Source: Vallicoccus soli
Lineage (GTDB): Bacteria; Actinomycetota; Actinomycetes; Motilibacterales; Motilibacteraceae
DNA length: 64,000 bases
Direction of reading: 5' to 3'
NCBI RefSeq assembly: GCF_003594885.1
Contig: NZ_QZEZ01000001.1
Coordinates: 744,001-808,000, forward strand
Each line of letters opens with the position of its first letter. Position 1 is the first letter of the stretch. Positions 51,745 to 61,730 of this stretch are shown in pieces. The notes beneath the pieces are model-generated. The model saw only the letters and a program-made list of their open reading frames with translations. It was not told the DNA's origin and searched no databases. The position numbers were made by a program, and so were the translations under genes.

Positions 51745-52782
51745 GTGAGCAGCAGCCGCCCGGCGGAGCCCCGCGTCGCCGGGCGCACGGCGCACCTGCG
51801 GCTCGCCGACCCCGAGGGCCGCTGGCGGTCGGTGCGCCTCTGGCAGGAGGTCGGCCTGCCCGGGAGCCGGCTCGACCTGGCCCCGGCCGACGGCGGGTGG
51901 GAGCTCGCCCTCGACCTGCCCGCGGACGTCGACCGGGTCGAGTACCTCTTCGTCGCCACCGGCCCCGACGGCGGGACCGAGCACCTGCTCGACCCCGCGA
52001 ACCCGCGTCGCGTCGGCGGCGCCTTCGGCGACCACTCCGTCCTCGAGCTGCCCGGGTACGCGCCCCCGCCCTGGCTCGGCGTCGACGCGCCGGAGGGGAC
52101 CCGCGAGCCCCTCGCCGCCGGGGGCGTCGACGGGCAGCTGTGGGCGTCGGCCGGGCTCGCGGGGGACGCCCCCGCCCCGCTGGTCGTCGCCCACGACGGG
52201 CCCGAGTACGACGACCTCGCCGCCCTCACCCGCTGCCTCGCCGGGCTCGGGCGCCCGGTGCGCGCCGCGCTGCTCGCCCCCGGCCCGCGCGACGAGCGCT
52301 ACTCGGCCGACCCCGCCTACGCCGACCTGCTCGCCGGGGAGGTGCTGCCGGCGCTGCGCGCGCGGGTGCCCGTGACGGGGGTGCTCGGCCTCGGGGCGAG
52401 CCTCGGCGGCCTCGCCTGGCTGCACGCCCAGCGCCGCCACCCCGGCGTCGCCGACGCGCTGCTGCTGCAGTCCGCGACGTTCTTCCACCGGCGCCTGGAC
52501 CCCCAGGAGGCGGGCTTCGCGCGCTTCGGGCGCATCGCGCGCTTCGTCGAGGAGGTGCTCGCCGCGCGCACGGCCCCCCGCCCGGTGCCGACGGTCCTCA
52601 CCTGCGGGCGCCGGGAGGAGAACCTCGCCAACAACCGCGCGGTCGCGCAGGCGCTGGCCCGCCAGGGGTACGGCGCCCGGCTCGTCGAGGTCGCCGACGT
52701 GCACAACTACACCGCCTGGCGCGACGCGCTGCAGCCGCACCTGGGCGCGCTGGTGGCCCGGGTGGCGAGGGCCGCCCCGTGA
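51745..52782 (+). CDS. Enterochelin-esterase-like hydrolase (Fes/IroE type)
   Basis: A 345-residue protein. The N-terminal 110 residues form an all-beta domain like the Fes/CBM48 N-domain (HLRLADPEGRWRSVRLWQEV, LLDPANPRRV). The hydrolase domain has HDGPEYDD, the nucleophile elbow LGASLGG (near 218) and a late histidine in DVHNYTAW (near 327). Fes-like enzymes cut ester-linked siderophores, but others act on different esters. It is first in an operon with a second esterase and an ATP-grasp protein. Confidence 0.82.
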   Translation: MSSSRPAEPRVAGRTAHLRLADPEGRWRSVRLWQEVGLPGSRLDLAPADGGWELALDLPADVDRVEYLFVATGPDGGTEHLLDPANPRRVGGAFGDHSVLELPGYAPPPWLGVDAPEGTREPLAAGGVDGQLWASAGLAGDAPAPLVVAHDGPEYDDLAALTRCLAGLGRPVRAALLAPGPRDERYSADPAYADLLAGEVLPALRARVPVTGVLGLGASLGGLAWLHAQRRHPGVADALLLQSATFFHRRLDPQEAGFARFGRIARFVEEVLAARTAPRPVPTVLTCGRREENLANNRAVAQALARQGYGARLVEVADVHNYTAWRDALQPHLGALVARVARAAP

Positions 52783-53483
52783 GCGGGGAGGTGCGCGCGT
52801 ACGGCCACTGGGGCCGCCCCGTGCTCGCCTTCCCCGCCGAGGACGGGCGCGCGGGGGACTGGGAGGCGCACGGCCTCGTCGACGCCGTGCGCCCGCTGCT
52901 CGACGCGGGCCGCTGCAAGCTCTACTGCGTCGACAGCGACGACGGCGCGTCCTGGTCCGACCGCTCGGTGCCCACGGAGGAGCGGGCGCGCCGGCACGAC
53001 GGCTACGAGGGCTGGCTGCTCGGGCACGTGCTCCCCGGCATCGACGCCGACTGCGGCGGGCCGCAGGAGGTCGTGGCGGTCGGGGTCAGCCTCGGCGCCT
53101 TCCACGCGGTCAACCTCGCCCTGCGCCACGCCGACCGGGTGCCGCTGGCGATCGGCCTGTCCGGCAACTACGAGCCGTCGACGTGGCACGGCTGGGGCGA
53201 GCGCGGGTTCGCCGCGTTCGTGCACGACCCCTCGGCGTACGTCCCCCAGCTGCACGGGGACCACCTGCGGTGGCTGCAGGAGCGCCTGTCGGTGCTCCTC
53301 GTCGTGGGCGAGGGCGCGTTCGAGGTGCACCCGACCCGGGCCCTGCCCTCGACCCGGCACCTCGCGCACCTGCTCGCCGACAGGGGGATCCGCTGCGAGC
53401 TCGACGTCTGGGGCCCCGACACCCCGCACGACTGGCCCTCGTGGGCGCGCCAGCTGGCCCACCACCTGCCCCGCTTCTGCTGA
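52779..53483 (+). CDS. Esterase-family alpha/beta hydrolase (EstA/antigen 85-like fold)
   Basis: A 234-residue hydrolase. The serine elbow is GVSLGAFHAVNLA (near 106), and PHDWPSW supplies the catalytic histidine near the end. There is no signal peptide, unlike mycolyltransferases, so it is cytoplasmic. The GTG start overlaps the upstream esterase stop by four bases, and an ATP-grasp ligase starts 20 bases downstream. The substrate is unknown; the tight linkage suggests all three act on one product. Confidence 0.83.
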   Translation: MSGEVRAYGHWGRPVLAFPAEDGRAGDWEAHGLVDAVRPLLDAGRCKLYCVDSDDGASWSDRSVPTEERARRHDGYEGWLLGHVLPGIDADCGGPQEVVAVGVSLGAFHAVNLALRHADRVPLAIGLSGNYEPSTWHGWGERGFAAFVHDPSAYVPQLHGDHLRWLQERLSVLLVVGEGAFEVHPTRALPSTRHLAHLLADRGIRCELDVWGPDTPHDWPSWARQLAHHLPRFC

Positions 53484-53502
53484 CGGGGCTAGGGTGCGGC
53501 GG

Positions 53503-54753
53503 GTGAGCGACGTCACGCACCTCGTGGGCCTGCTGCTCGGCACCGAGGACGACTGGCCCACCGCCTTCGAGGCGCTCGTGCGCCGGCTCGGGACGGTGGC
53601 GGACGGCTCGGGCGGGCAGCACGCGTACGCGACCGAGCGGGTCACCATCGAGCCCTTCTCGCTGCGCCAGGGCGCCCGGCACGACCTCGTGATCGACCGG
53701 CTGGCCTACTGGTACTTCGTGCCGCGGGAGTGGCTGAAGAAGGTCGCCCTCATGGACGACGTCTACCTGCTCAACAGCCCGTTCACCTTCCAGGCCATGG
53801 AGAAGCACGCGGCGTACTGCGCCATGATGCGGCTCGGGCTCAAGGTGCCGGAGACGGTCCTGGTGCCGTACAAGAACCCGGTCGACCACCAGAAGTACGT
53901 CTACACGGCGGCGCGCTACAACCGCCCCTTCGACCTCGAGGCCGTGGCCGACGGGCTGGGCTACCCGCTGTTCATGAAGCCGTACGACGGCGGAGCCTGG
54001 CGCGGGGTGTCGATGGTCCGCGACCGCGACGACCTGCACCGGGCGTACGACGAGTCCGGCGAGATGCTCATGCACCTGCAGCAGGCGGTCACCGGCTACG
54101 ACGTCTTCGCCCGGTCGCTGTCCATCGGCGCGGAGACGACGGTCATGAAGTTCGACCCGGACCAGCCGATGCACGCGCGCTACTCGGTGGACCACGCTTT
54201 CCTCGAGGCCGGCACCGGCGACGAGGTGGTGACCATCGGCCGTACGGTGAACGCCTTCTTCCGCTGGGAGTTCAACTCCTGCGAGACGCTGGTGCGCGGC
54301 CGCGACGTGCACCCCATCGACTACGCGAACGCCTGCCCCGACGTCGCCATCACCTCGCTGCACTACTACTTCCCGTGGGCGATGCGGGCCCTGCTCAAGT
54401 GGTCGGTCTACTGCACGGTCACCGGCAGGCGCCCCGCCCTGCACGTGGACACGGCGCCGTGGTTCGCCGTCGCCGACCGCGACGACCTGTCGTACGAGGA
54501 GAAGCTGCGGGAGTACCGCGCCCTCGCCGACGCCCACTTCGAGGTCGAGCGCTACCAGGACTTCTGCGACAGCCGGCTGCGGCACGTCGACGCGATGGTG
54601 CTCGAGTACGTCGAGTCCGCCGACTTCGACGCCCTGCTCGTCGACACCGTGCGCTCCACCTTCCCCGCGCACGAGCACGACCACTTCGTCGCGCACTACC
54701 GCGGGCTGCTCGGGCAGTGGGCCCACGACGAGCGGGCCCGGCTGTCGGCCTGA
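53503..54753 (+). CDS. ATP-grasp family ligase-like protein
   Basis: A 416-residue soluble protein. The ATP-grasp phosphate-loop region reads PLFMKPYDGGAWRGVS (155-170), and downstream segments with FDPDQPMHARYS and TVNAFFRWEFNSCETL fit the second ATP-binding lobe; the family usually joins a carboxylate to an amine or thiol with ATP. The N-terminal 100 residues are a distinct domain. Length and sequence differ from known glutamate, D-Ala or carbamoyl ligases. Third gene of the two-esterase operon. Substrates unknown. Confidence 0.75.
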   Translation: MSDVTHLVGLLLGTEDDWPTAFEALVRRLGTVADGSGGQHAYATERVTIEPFSLRQGARHDLVIDRLAYWYFVPREWLKKVALMDDVYLLNSPFTFQAMEKHAAYCAMMRLGLKVPETVLVPYKNPVDHQKYVYTAARYNRPFDLEAVADGLGYPLFMKPYDGGAWRGVSMVRDRDDLHRAYDESGEMLMHLQQAVTGYDVFARSLSIGAETTVMKFDPDQPMHARYSVDHAFLEAGTGDEVVTIGRTVNAFFRWEFNSCETLVRGRDVHPIDYANACPDVAITSLHYYFPWAMRALLKWSVYCTVTGRRPALHVDTAPWFAVADRDDLSYEEKLREYRALADAHFEVERYQDFCDSRLRHVDAMVLEYVESADFDALLVDTVRSTFPAHEHDHFVAHYRGLLGQWAHDERARLSA

Positions 54754-54774
54754 GGCCGGGGCCGTGCCGGGGGC

Positions 54775-55632
54775 TCAGCCGGCCGAGCCCCAGAAGCCGT
54801 AGAGCAGCGCGGCGGTCGCGGCCGGGTTCTCCACCGCGGGGGAGTGCGCGCTGCGCGGCACCACCTCGTAGCGCGCACCGAGGCGCCGGGCCATCTCGGC
54901 CTGCTGCGCGTGGGGCCAGGCGTCGTCGGCCTGCCCGTGCGCGACGAGCACGGGGCTGCCGCCGAGCGCGGCGGCGAGCGCGTCGACCCGGTCGGGCTCG
55001 GCGAGCAGCTGCTCGCCCATCACCCGCAGCCCCTCCGGGTCGTTGCCGACGAAGCGGCGGCGCAGGAACTCCGCGACCGCCGGCGGCGGCTGCGGCAGCC
55101 CGGCCGCCGCGGCGAGCGCGACCGCCTGCTCGTGGATCACCGGCAGGTCGTGCTCCGGCAGCGCCTGCAGGAGCAGGCGCAGCGTCTGGGCGCGCTGCCC
55201 GGGGATCGGGCCGGGGCCGCTGCACAGCAGGGTGAGCGAGGCCAGCGCCCCCGCCGGCGCGGCGAGCGCCGCGGAGCGCGCGACGAGCCCGCCGAAGGAG
55301 TGCCCGAGCAGGTGCACCCGGCCGCCGAGGTGCTCCACGAGGGCGAGCACGTCCGCGGCGAGCCGGTCGAGCGCGTAGGCCCCCGGCTCGTCCGCGTGCG
55401 GCGACTCGTGCTGGCCGAGCTGGTCGACGGCGACCGCCCGCCAGCCCTCGGCCGCGAGCAGGGGCAGCGCGGCGACGAAGTCCTCCTTGCTGCCGGTGAA
55501 CCCCGGCACGAGCAGCGCCGTGCCGCGTGCCGCGCCCGGGTCCGCGACGAGCCCGGCGCGCCACCCGCCCGGAACGGGCAGGCGCTCGGCGCGCACGGGC
55601 TCGGGCAGCTCGACGGACGCGGGGGTGCTCAC
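54775..55632 (-). CDS. Alpha/beta hydrolase
   Basis: A 285-residue hydrolase with LLVPGFTGSKEDF (oxyanion turn near 41-53), the nucleophile elbow GHSFGG near 112 and SAHSPAVENP carrying the catalytic histidine near 260. It resembles the LipV/BioH-like esterase group; lipV lies in the same conserved neighbourhood in Mycobacterium. The substrate is unknown. It is convergent with the ATP-grasp gene (21-base gap). Confidence 0.87.
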   Translation of the reverse strand: MSTPASVELPEPVRAERLPVPGGWRAGLVADPGAARGTALLVPGFTGSKEDFVAALPLLAAEGWRAVAVDQLGQHESPHADEPGAYALDRLAADVLALVEHLGGRVHLLGHSFGGLVARSAALAAPAGALASLTLLCSGPGPIPGQRAQTLRLLLQALPEHDLPVIHEQAVALAAAAGLPQPPPAVAEFLRRRFVGNDPEGLRVMGEQLLAEPDRVDALAAALGGSPVLVAHGQADDAWPHAQQAEMARRLGARYEVVPRSAHSPAVENPAATAALLYGFWGSAG

Positions 55633-55665
55633 GCCGCCCAGGCTAGCGAGGCGGGGCCGGGCGGC

Positions 55666-57555
<1,890 letters not shown>

Positions 57556-57599
57556 CCTGTACGGGCACCAGGGTACCCGCCCGGGGCTAGGGTGCCGCC

Positions 57600-58373
57600 G
57601 TGAGCGAGATCGGCGCGGCGGGCGGCACGGGCGGGACGAGCGGCGGGGGCCCCGGCGGGGAGCCCGCGGGCGTGCCGGAGGCGGTCGAGCCGGCCTTCCC
57701 CGAGGGCTGGAGCGACCCCGACTACCACGCCGCGGTCGTCGACCTCCTGGGGCTGCTCGCGCTCACCGAGCTCGTCGCCTTCGAGCGGCTCGCCGACGAC
57801 GCCGCGCTGGCCCCCACGCTGCCCGACAAGGCCGCGCTGGCGGGCATGGCCGTCGCGGAGTACGGCCACTTCGTGGTCCTGCGGGACCGGCTCGAGGCGA
57901 TGGGCGTCGACCCCGCGGCGGCGATGGAGCCCTTCGTCGCGCCGGTCGAGGCGTTCCACGAGCGCACCGCGCCGGGCGACTGGCTCGAGGGGCTCGTCAA
58001 GGCCTACGTGGGCGACGGCATCGGCATCGACTTCTACCGCGAGATCACGGCGTACGTGGACCCGGCCACCCGGGCCCTCGTCGTCGGGGTGCTCGCGGAC
58101 ACCGGGCACGCGGAGTTCGTCGTGGGCCGGGTGCGCGCCGCGATCGCGGCGGACCCGCGGGTCGCCGGCCGCCTGGCCCTGTGGGGGCGCCGGCTCGTGG
58201 GGGAGGCGCTGGGCCAGGCCCAGCGCGTCGCGGCCGAGCGGGACGCGCTGTCCACCCTGCTCGTCGGCGGCGCCGAGCGCCCGGGCGCGGACCTGGCGGA
58301 GATGGGCCGGATGCTCGCGCGGCTCACCGAGGCGCACACCCGCCGCATGGCCGCCCTCGGCCTGTCGGCGTAG
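57600..58373 (+). CDS. Ferritin-like fold protein (diiron-type helical protein)
   Basis: A 257-residue helical protein with a 35-residue Gly-rich N-terminus. LTELVAFERLADDA, AVAEYGHFVVLRDRL and DTGHAEFVVGRVRAA carry the Glu/His residues expected of a ferritin-like diiron fold related to tRNA hydroxylases. The actinobacterial version sits next to a DEAD helicase and DUF3107 gene in many genomes, as here. Its activity is unknown. The GTG start is at 57600. Confidence 0.83.
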   Translation: MSEIGAAGGTGGTSGGGPGGEPAGVPEAVEPAFPEGWSDPDYHAAVVDLLGLLALTELVAFERLADDAALAPTLPDKAALAGMAVAEYGHFVVLRDRLEAMGVDPAAAMEPFVAPVEAFHERTAPGDWLEGLVKAYVGDGIGIDFYREITAYVDPATRALVVGVLADTGHAEFVVGRVRAAIAADPRVAGRLALWGRRLVGEALGQAQRVAAERDALSTLLVGGAERPGADLAEMGRMLARLTEAHTRRMAALGLSA

Positions 58374-58438
58374 CGCTGCCCGCCGGCGCAGCGCTGCCCG
58401 CCGGCGCAGCGCTGCCCGCCGGCGCAGCGCTGCACCGG
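58373..58438. repeat. 18-base tandem repeat after the ferritin-like gene
   Basis: Three full and one partial copies of an 18-base unit, GCGCTGCCCGCCGGCGCA, start at the ferritin-like gene's stop codon. Neighbouring copies create the palindrome CAGCGCTG at each junction, so the RNA can form several alternative hairpins between the two convergent genes. It may act as a terminator. Confidence 0.9.
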
Positions 58439-58475
58439 CCCCGCGAGCGCGGGCGGCGCAGCGCCGCGCCGCGGG

Positions 58476-58703
58476 TCACATCGCGCCGAAGCCCACCCGG
58501 CGCGCCTCGGGCTCGCCGATCTCGACGTACGCGACCTTGTCGACGGGCACGAGGACGCGCCGGCCCTTCTCGTCGACGAGGTCGATCAGCCCGGTGCCGG
58601 ACGAGAGCGCGGCGGACACCGCCTCCGCGACCTGCTGCGCGGTCTCGGCGCTCTCGAGGACGACCTCGCGCGCGGCGTTCTGCACGCCGATCTTGACCTC
58701 CAC
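58476..58703 (-). CDS. DUF3107 protein
   Basis: A 75-residue protein matching the small actinobacterial DUF3107 family (VEVKIGVQNAAREVVLES..., DKVAYVEIGEPEARRVGFG). It has a regular beta-alpha pattern and no catalytic motif. Mycobacterium has its homologue (9.4 kDa antigen) between a TetR gene and the DEAD helicase region, the same order as here. The function is unknown. Confidence 0.92.
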   Translation of the reverse strand: MEVKIGVQNAAREVVLESAETAQQVAEAVSAALSSGTGLIDLVDEKGRRVLVPVDKVAYVEIGEPEARRVGFGAM

Positions 58704-58860
58704 TGGTGCCTCTCCCTCGCTCGGTGCCCGGGGCCCGCGGTGCGGCGCCCGGCCTGGCGCCCACGCTACTGGCGGGCCCGTCGCGGCGGCAGGCGGGAGG
58801 CGGGCCGGGGCCGTACGCCCGCGGCGAACGGCGCGCCGCCGCCCTCGGCCGGCGCGGCGC

Positions 58861-59493
58861 TCAGCCGGGCTCGCCGCTGCGCGGGAACCCGCGGATGCCC
58901 CGCCAGGCCAGCCGGGCGATGAGCTCCGCGGCCTCGGCGCGGGGCAGCCCGCCCTGCCCGGCCACCCAGTAGCGGGCCGTCACCTGGGCCATCCCGGCCT
59001 GGGCCACCCCGAGGAGCATCGACTCCTCCCGGGGGAGCCCCGTGTCCTCCTCGATCACGTCGGCGATGGCCTCGGCGCACTGCTCGGTGACCCGTTCGAG
59101 GCGCTCGCGCACGGCGGGCTCGTTGGTGAGGTCGGACTCGAAGACGAGCCGGAACGCCGCGCCCTCGTCCTGCACGAAGCGGAAGTAGCTCTCGATGAGC
59201 GCGGCCACCCGCAGCTTGTTCACCGTGGTCGAGGACAGCGCGGCGCGCACCTCGCCCATGAGGGCGCCGATGTGCACGTCGAGCAGCGCGAGGTAGAGCT
59301 CGAGCTTGCCCGGGAAGTGCTGGTAGAGCACCGGCTTGCTCACCCCGGCGCGCTCGGCGATGTCGTCCATCGCGGCGGCGTGGTAGCCCTGCGCGACGAA
59401 GACCTCCTGCGCGGCCTGGAGCAGCTGCTCGCGCCGCTCGGGGCGCGAGAGCCGCGCGCGCACCCCGGCGTCGGTCCCGGGGGTGCTCGTCAC
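58861..59493 (-). CDS. TetR/AcrR family transcriptional regulator
   Basis: A 210-residue regulator. The DNA-binding domain (about 18-65: RREQLLQAAQEVFVAQGYHAAAMDDI, AGVSKPVLYQHFPGKLEL) is typical, and the C-terminal ligand domain resembles that of the mycobacterial regulator in the same gene order. It probably controls itself or DUF3107; no operator was identified. The start is GTG at 59493. Confidence 0.9.
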   Translation of the reverse strand: MTSTPGTDAGVRARLSRPERREQLLQAAQEVFVAQGYHAAAMDDIAERAGVSKPVLYQHFPGKLELYLALLDVHIGALMGEVRAALSSTTVNKLRVAALIESYFRFVQDEGAAFRLVFESDLTNEPAVRERLERVTEQCAEAIADVIEEDTGLPREESMLLGVAQAGMAQVTARYWVAGQGGLPRAEAAELIARLAWRGIRGFPRSGEPG

Positions 59494-59582
59494 GGCGCTC
59501 CTCGTCGGCGGGCGGGGCTTCGGGCGGGGCTGGGGCAGGCTCGGGGCGGTGCCCGCGGTGCGGGGATCCTACGGCGACCCCC

Positions 59583-59870
59583 TCAGCGGTAGTCCTCCTC
59601 GTCCTGGCCGACCTCGGCCCGCTGCTCGGCCACGTCGGCCGGCTCGGCCTCCACGGCCGGGTCGACGGCCCCGGTGGTGCCCGCCCCCGTGGACAGCGCC
59701 CCGTCGCCGGCCCCGTCGCCGGCCCCGTCGCCGGCCCCGTCGCCGTCGCCCGGCACGGCGGGCGCCGCCTGCTCGAGCGCGTCCGCCTCCGGCGCGGCGC
59801 CGGTGAGGTCGGCGTCCGCGACGCCCGGCACGCCCTGCCCGCTGCTCCCCGACGCGCTGCTCTCCGCCAC
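59583..59870 (-). CDS. Small acidic hypothetical protein with internal repeat
   Basis: A 95-residue, strongly acidic, disordered protein starting at a GTG, with GDGA repeats in the middle and the ending EVGQDEEDYR. I recognise no family. It could be a real low-complexity protein or an open frame in repetitive GC-rich DNA; a weak GGAG element upstream of the start and its fit between TetR and MoeZ genes are the only support. Confidence 0.4.
   Translation of the reverse strand: MAESSASGSSGQGVPGVADADLTGAAPEADALEQAAPAVPGDGDGAGDGAGDGAGDGALSTGAGTTGAVDPAVEAEPADVAEQRAEVGQDEEDYR
59699..59746. repeat. 12-base tandem repeat
   Basis: Four copies of CCCCGTCGCCGG, the last imperfect at its end. On the minus strand it encodes the Gly-Asp-Gly-Ala repeats of the small acidic protein, so its length is likely variable. 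Confidence 0.9.
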
Positions 59871-60025
59871 GGTGCTCCCCTCTGCGCGCGGTCCGTCCGC
59901 CGCCGCCCGTACCTGCCCCGACGGGCCGGGGGAATCACCTCAGCGGGCCCGCCGTTGTCCACGGTCGACCGACGCCCACCGCCGGGCGCCCCCTGCCCGG
60001 ACGCCCACTGCCTGGAGGACCGCCG

Positions 60026-61219
60026 ATGCCCGGCCTGCCCCCGCTCGTCGAGCCCGCCGACGAGCTCACCGTCGACGAGGTCCGGCGCTACTCGCGCCAC
60101 CTGATCATCCCGGACGTCGGCATGGCCGGTCAGAAGCGCCTGAAGAACGCCAAGGTGCTGGTCATCGGCGCCGGCGGCCTCGGCTCCCCGGCGCTGCTCT
60201 ACCTCGCCGCCGCCGGCGTGGGCACCCTGGGCGTCGTCGAGTTCGACGAGGTGGACGAGTCCAACCTGCAGCGCCAGGTCATCCACGGCCAGAGCGACGT
60301 CGGGCGCAGCAAGGCGCAGTCCGCCCGCGACTCCATCCGCGAGGTCAACCCGCTCGTCGAGGTCGTGCTCCACGAGGAGCGGCTCGACACGACGAACGTC
60401 ATGCGCATCTTCGAGCCGTACGACCTCATCGTCGACGGCACCGACAACTTCGCCACGCGCTACCTGGTCAACGACGCGGCCGTGCTCATGGGCAAGCCGT
60501 ACGTCTGGGGCTCCATCTACCGCTTCGACGGGCAGGCCTCGGTGTTCTGGGCCGAGCACGGCCCCTGCTACCGCTGCCTCTACCCCGAGCCCCCGCCGCC
60601 CGGCATGGTCCCCTCGTGCGCCGAGGGCGGCGTGCTGGGCGTGCTCTGCGCCTCGATCGGCTCCATCCAGGTCAACGAGGCCATCAAGCTGCTCACCGGC
60701 ATCGGCGAGCCGCTCGTCGGCAGGCTCATGGTGTACGACGCGCTCGAGATGGAGTACCGCAAGGTCAAGGTCCGCAAGGACCCGGAGTGCGCCATCTGCG
60801 GCAAGAACCCGACGGTCACCGGGCTCATCGACTACGAGGCGTTCTGCGGCGCGATCAGCGACGAGGCCGCCGACGCGGCCGCGGGCTCCACGATCTCCGT
60901 GCGCGACCTCGAGGGCATGCTGCGCGAGCGCGAGGCCGGCGAGCGCGACTTCGTCCTCGTCGACGTGCGCGAGCAGAACGAGTACGAGATCAACCGCATC
61001 CCGGGCTCGGTGCTCATCCCGAAGGGCGACTTCCTCAACGGCACCGCCCTCGGGCAGCTGCCGCAGGACAAGCCGGTCGTGCTGCACTGCAAGTCGGGCC
61101 AGCGCTCGGCCGAGGTGCTCGCGATCGTCAAGGGCGCCGGGTTCTCCGACGCCGTGCACGTCGGCGGCGGGGTGGTGGCCTGGGTGAACCAGGTCGACCC
61201 GTCCCAGCCGTCGTACTGA
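60026..61219 (+). CDS. moeZ: Adenylyltransferase/sulfurtransferase MoeZ
   Basis: A 397-residue two-domain protein. The E1-like adenylation domain (about 15-275) has GAGGLGS (48-54), a DNFATRYLVND segment and CYRC/CAIC zinc cysteines. The rhodanese domain (about 290-397) has the persulfide cysteine in HCKSGQRS. It activates sulfur-carrier proteins and loads sulfur for molybdopterin, thiamine or cysteine-type pathways. ATG with TGGAGG upstream. Helicase and alkyltransferase-like genes follow, as in Mycobacterium. Confidence 0.93.
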   Translation: MPGLPPLVEPADELTVDEVRRYSRHLIIPDVGMAGQKRLKNAKVLVIGAGGLGSPALLYLAAAGVGTLGVVEFDEVDESNLQRQVIHGQSDVGRSKAQSARDSIREVNPLVEVVLHEERLDTTNVMRIFEPYDLIVDGTDNFATRYLVNDAAVLMGKPYVWGSIYRFDGQASVFWAEHGPCYRCLYPEPPPPGMVPSCAEGGVLGVLCASIGSIQVNEAIKLLTGIGEPLVGRLMVYDALEMEYRKVKVRKDPECAICGKNPTVTGLIDYEAFCGAISDEAADAAAGSTISVRDLEGMLREREAGERDFVLVDVREQNEYEINRIPGSVLIPKGDFLNGTALGQLPQDKPVVLHCKSGQRSAEVLAIVKGAGFSDAVHVGGGVVAWVNQVDPSQPSY

Positions 61220-61251
61220 GGCCGCCGCCCGCACCCGCCGGACCGCACGCC

Positions 61252-61653
61252 GTGGCGCCCCGTCCCCGCACGCCGGGGGCCGGGGCGCCCGCGTCCCCGG
61301 GGCCGGCGTACGAGGAGCGGGTCCTGCGCCTCGTCGAGGCGGTGCCGCCCGGACGGGTGCTGCCGTACGGCGCCTTGGCCGCCCTGCTCGGCGAGGGCGG
61401 GCCGCGGCAGGTGGGCCGGGTGCTCGCCGGCGCGGGCGGCGGCGTCCCGTGGTGGCGGGTGCTCCGGGCCGACGGCTCGCACGCGCCGCCGCTGGCCGCG
61501 CGCGCCCTGCCCCTGCTGCGGGCGGAGGGGACGCCGCTGCGGCCCGACGGCCTGCGCGTCGACGTGGCGCGGGCGCTCTGGCGCCCCGGCCCGGGCGAGG
61601 TCGCGGCCGCGCTCGGCGACCTCGCCGCCCCGGGCGACCCGCCCGACGGGTGA
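61252..61653 (+). CDS. Alkyltransferase-like protein (MGMT family lacking the catalytic cysteine)
   Basis: A 133-residue protein with the MGMT DNA-binding fold: VPPGRVLPYGALAALLG helix-turn-helix and VGRVLAG. The alkyl-acceptor motif PCHR is PWWR here (residue ~63), so it cannot accept alkyl groups itself. Such alkyltransferase-like proteins bind O6-alkylguanine and hand the lesion to nucleotide excision repair. The GTG start at 61252 lies 33 bases after moeZ; the helicase gene follows. Confidence 0.85.
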   Translation: MAPRPRTPGAGAPASPGPAYEERVLRLVEAVPPGRVLPYGALAALLGEGGPRQVGRVLAGAGGGVPWWRVLRADGSHAPPLAARALPLLRAEGTPLRPDGLRVDVARALWRPGPGEVAAALGDLAAPGDPPDG

Positions 61654-61661
61654 CCCGCGCC

Positions 61662-61700
61662 GCCCGGCCGGGGGCGCCCGGCCGGGGGCGCCCGGCCGGA
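61662..61700. repeat. 14-base tandem repeat before the helicase gene
   Basis: Nearly three copies of GCCCGGCCGGGGGC lie between the alkyltransferase-like gene and the helicase start. Each unit contains CCCGGCCGGG, so hairpins are likely; it may terminate or pause transcription. Confidence 0.85.
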
Positions 61701-61730
61701 GCTGTCGGACCGGCCTGGTGCAATGCCCTC

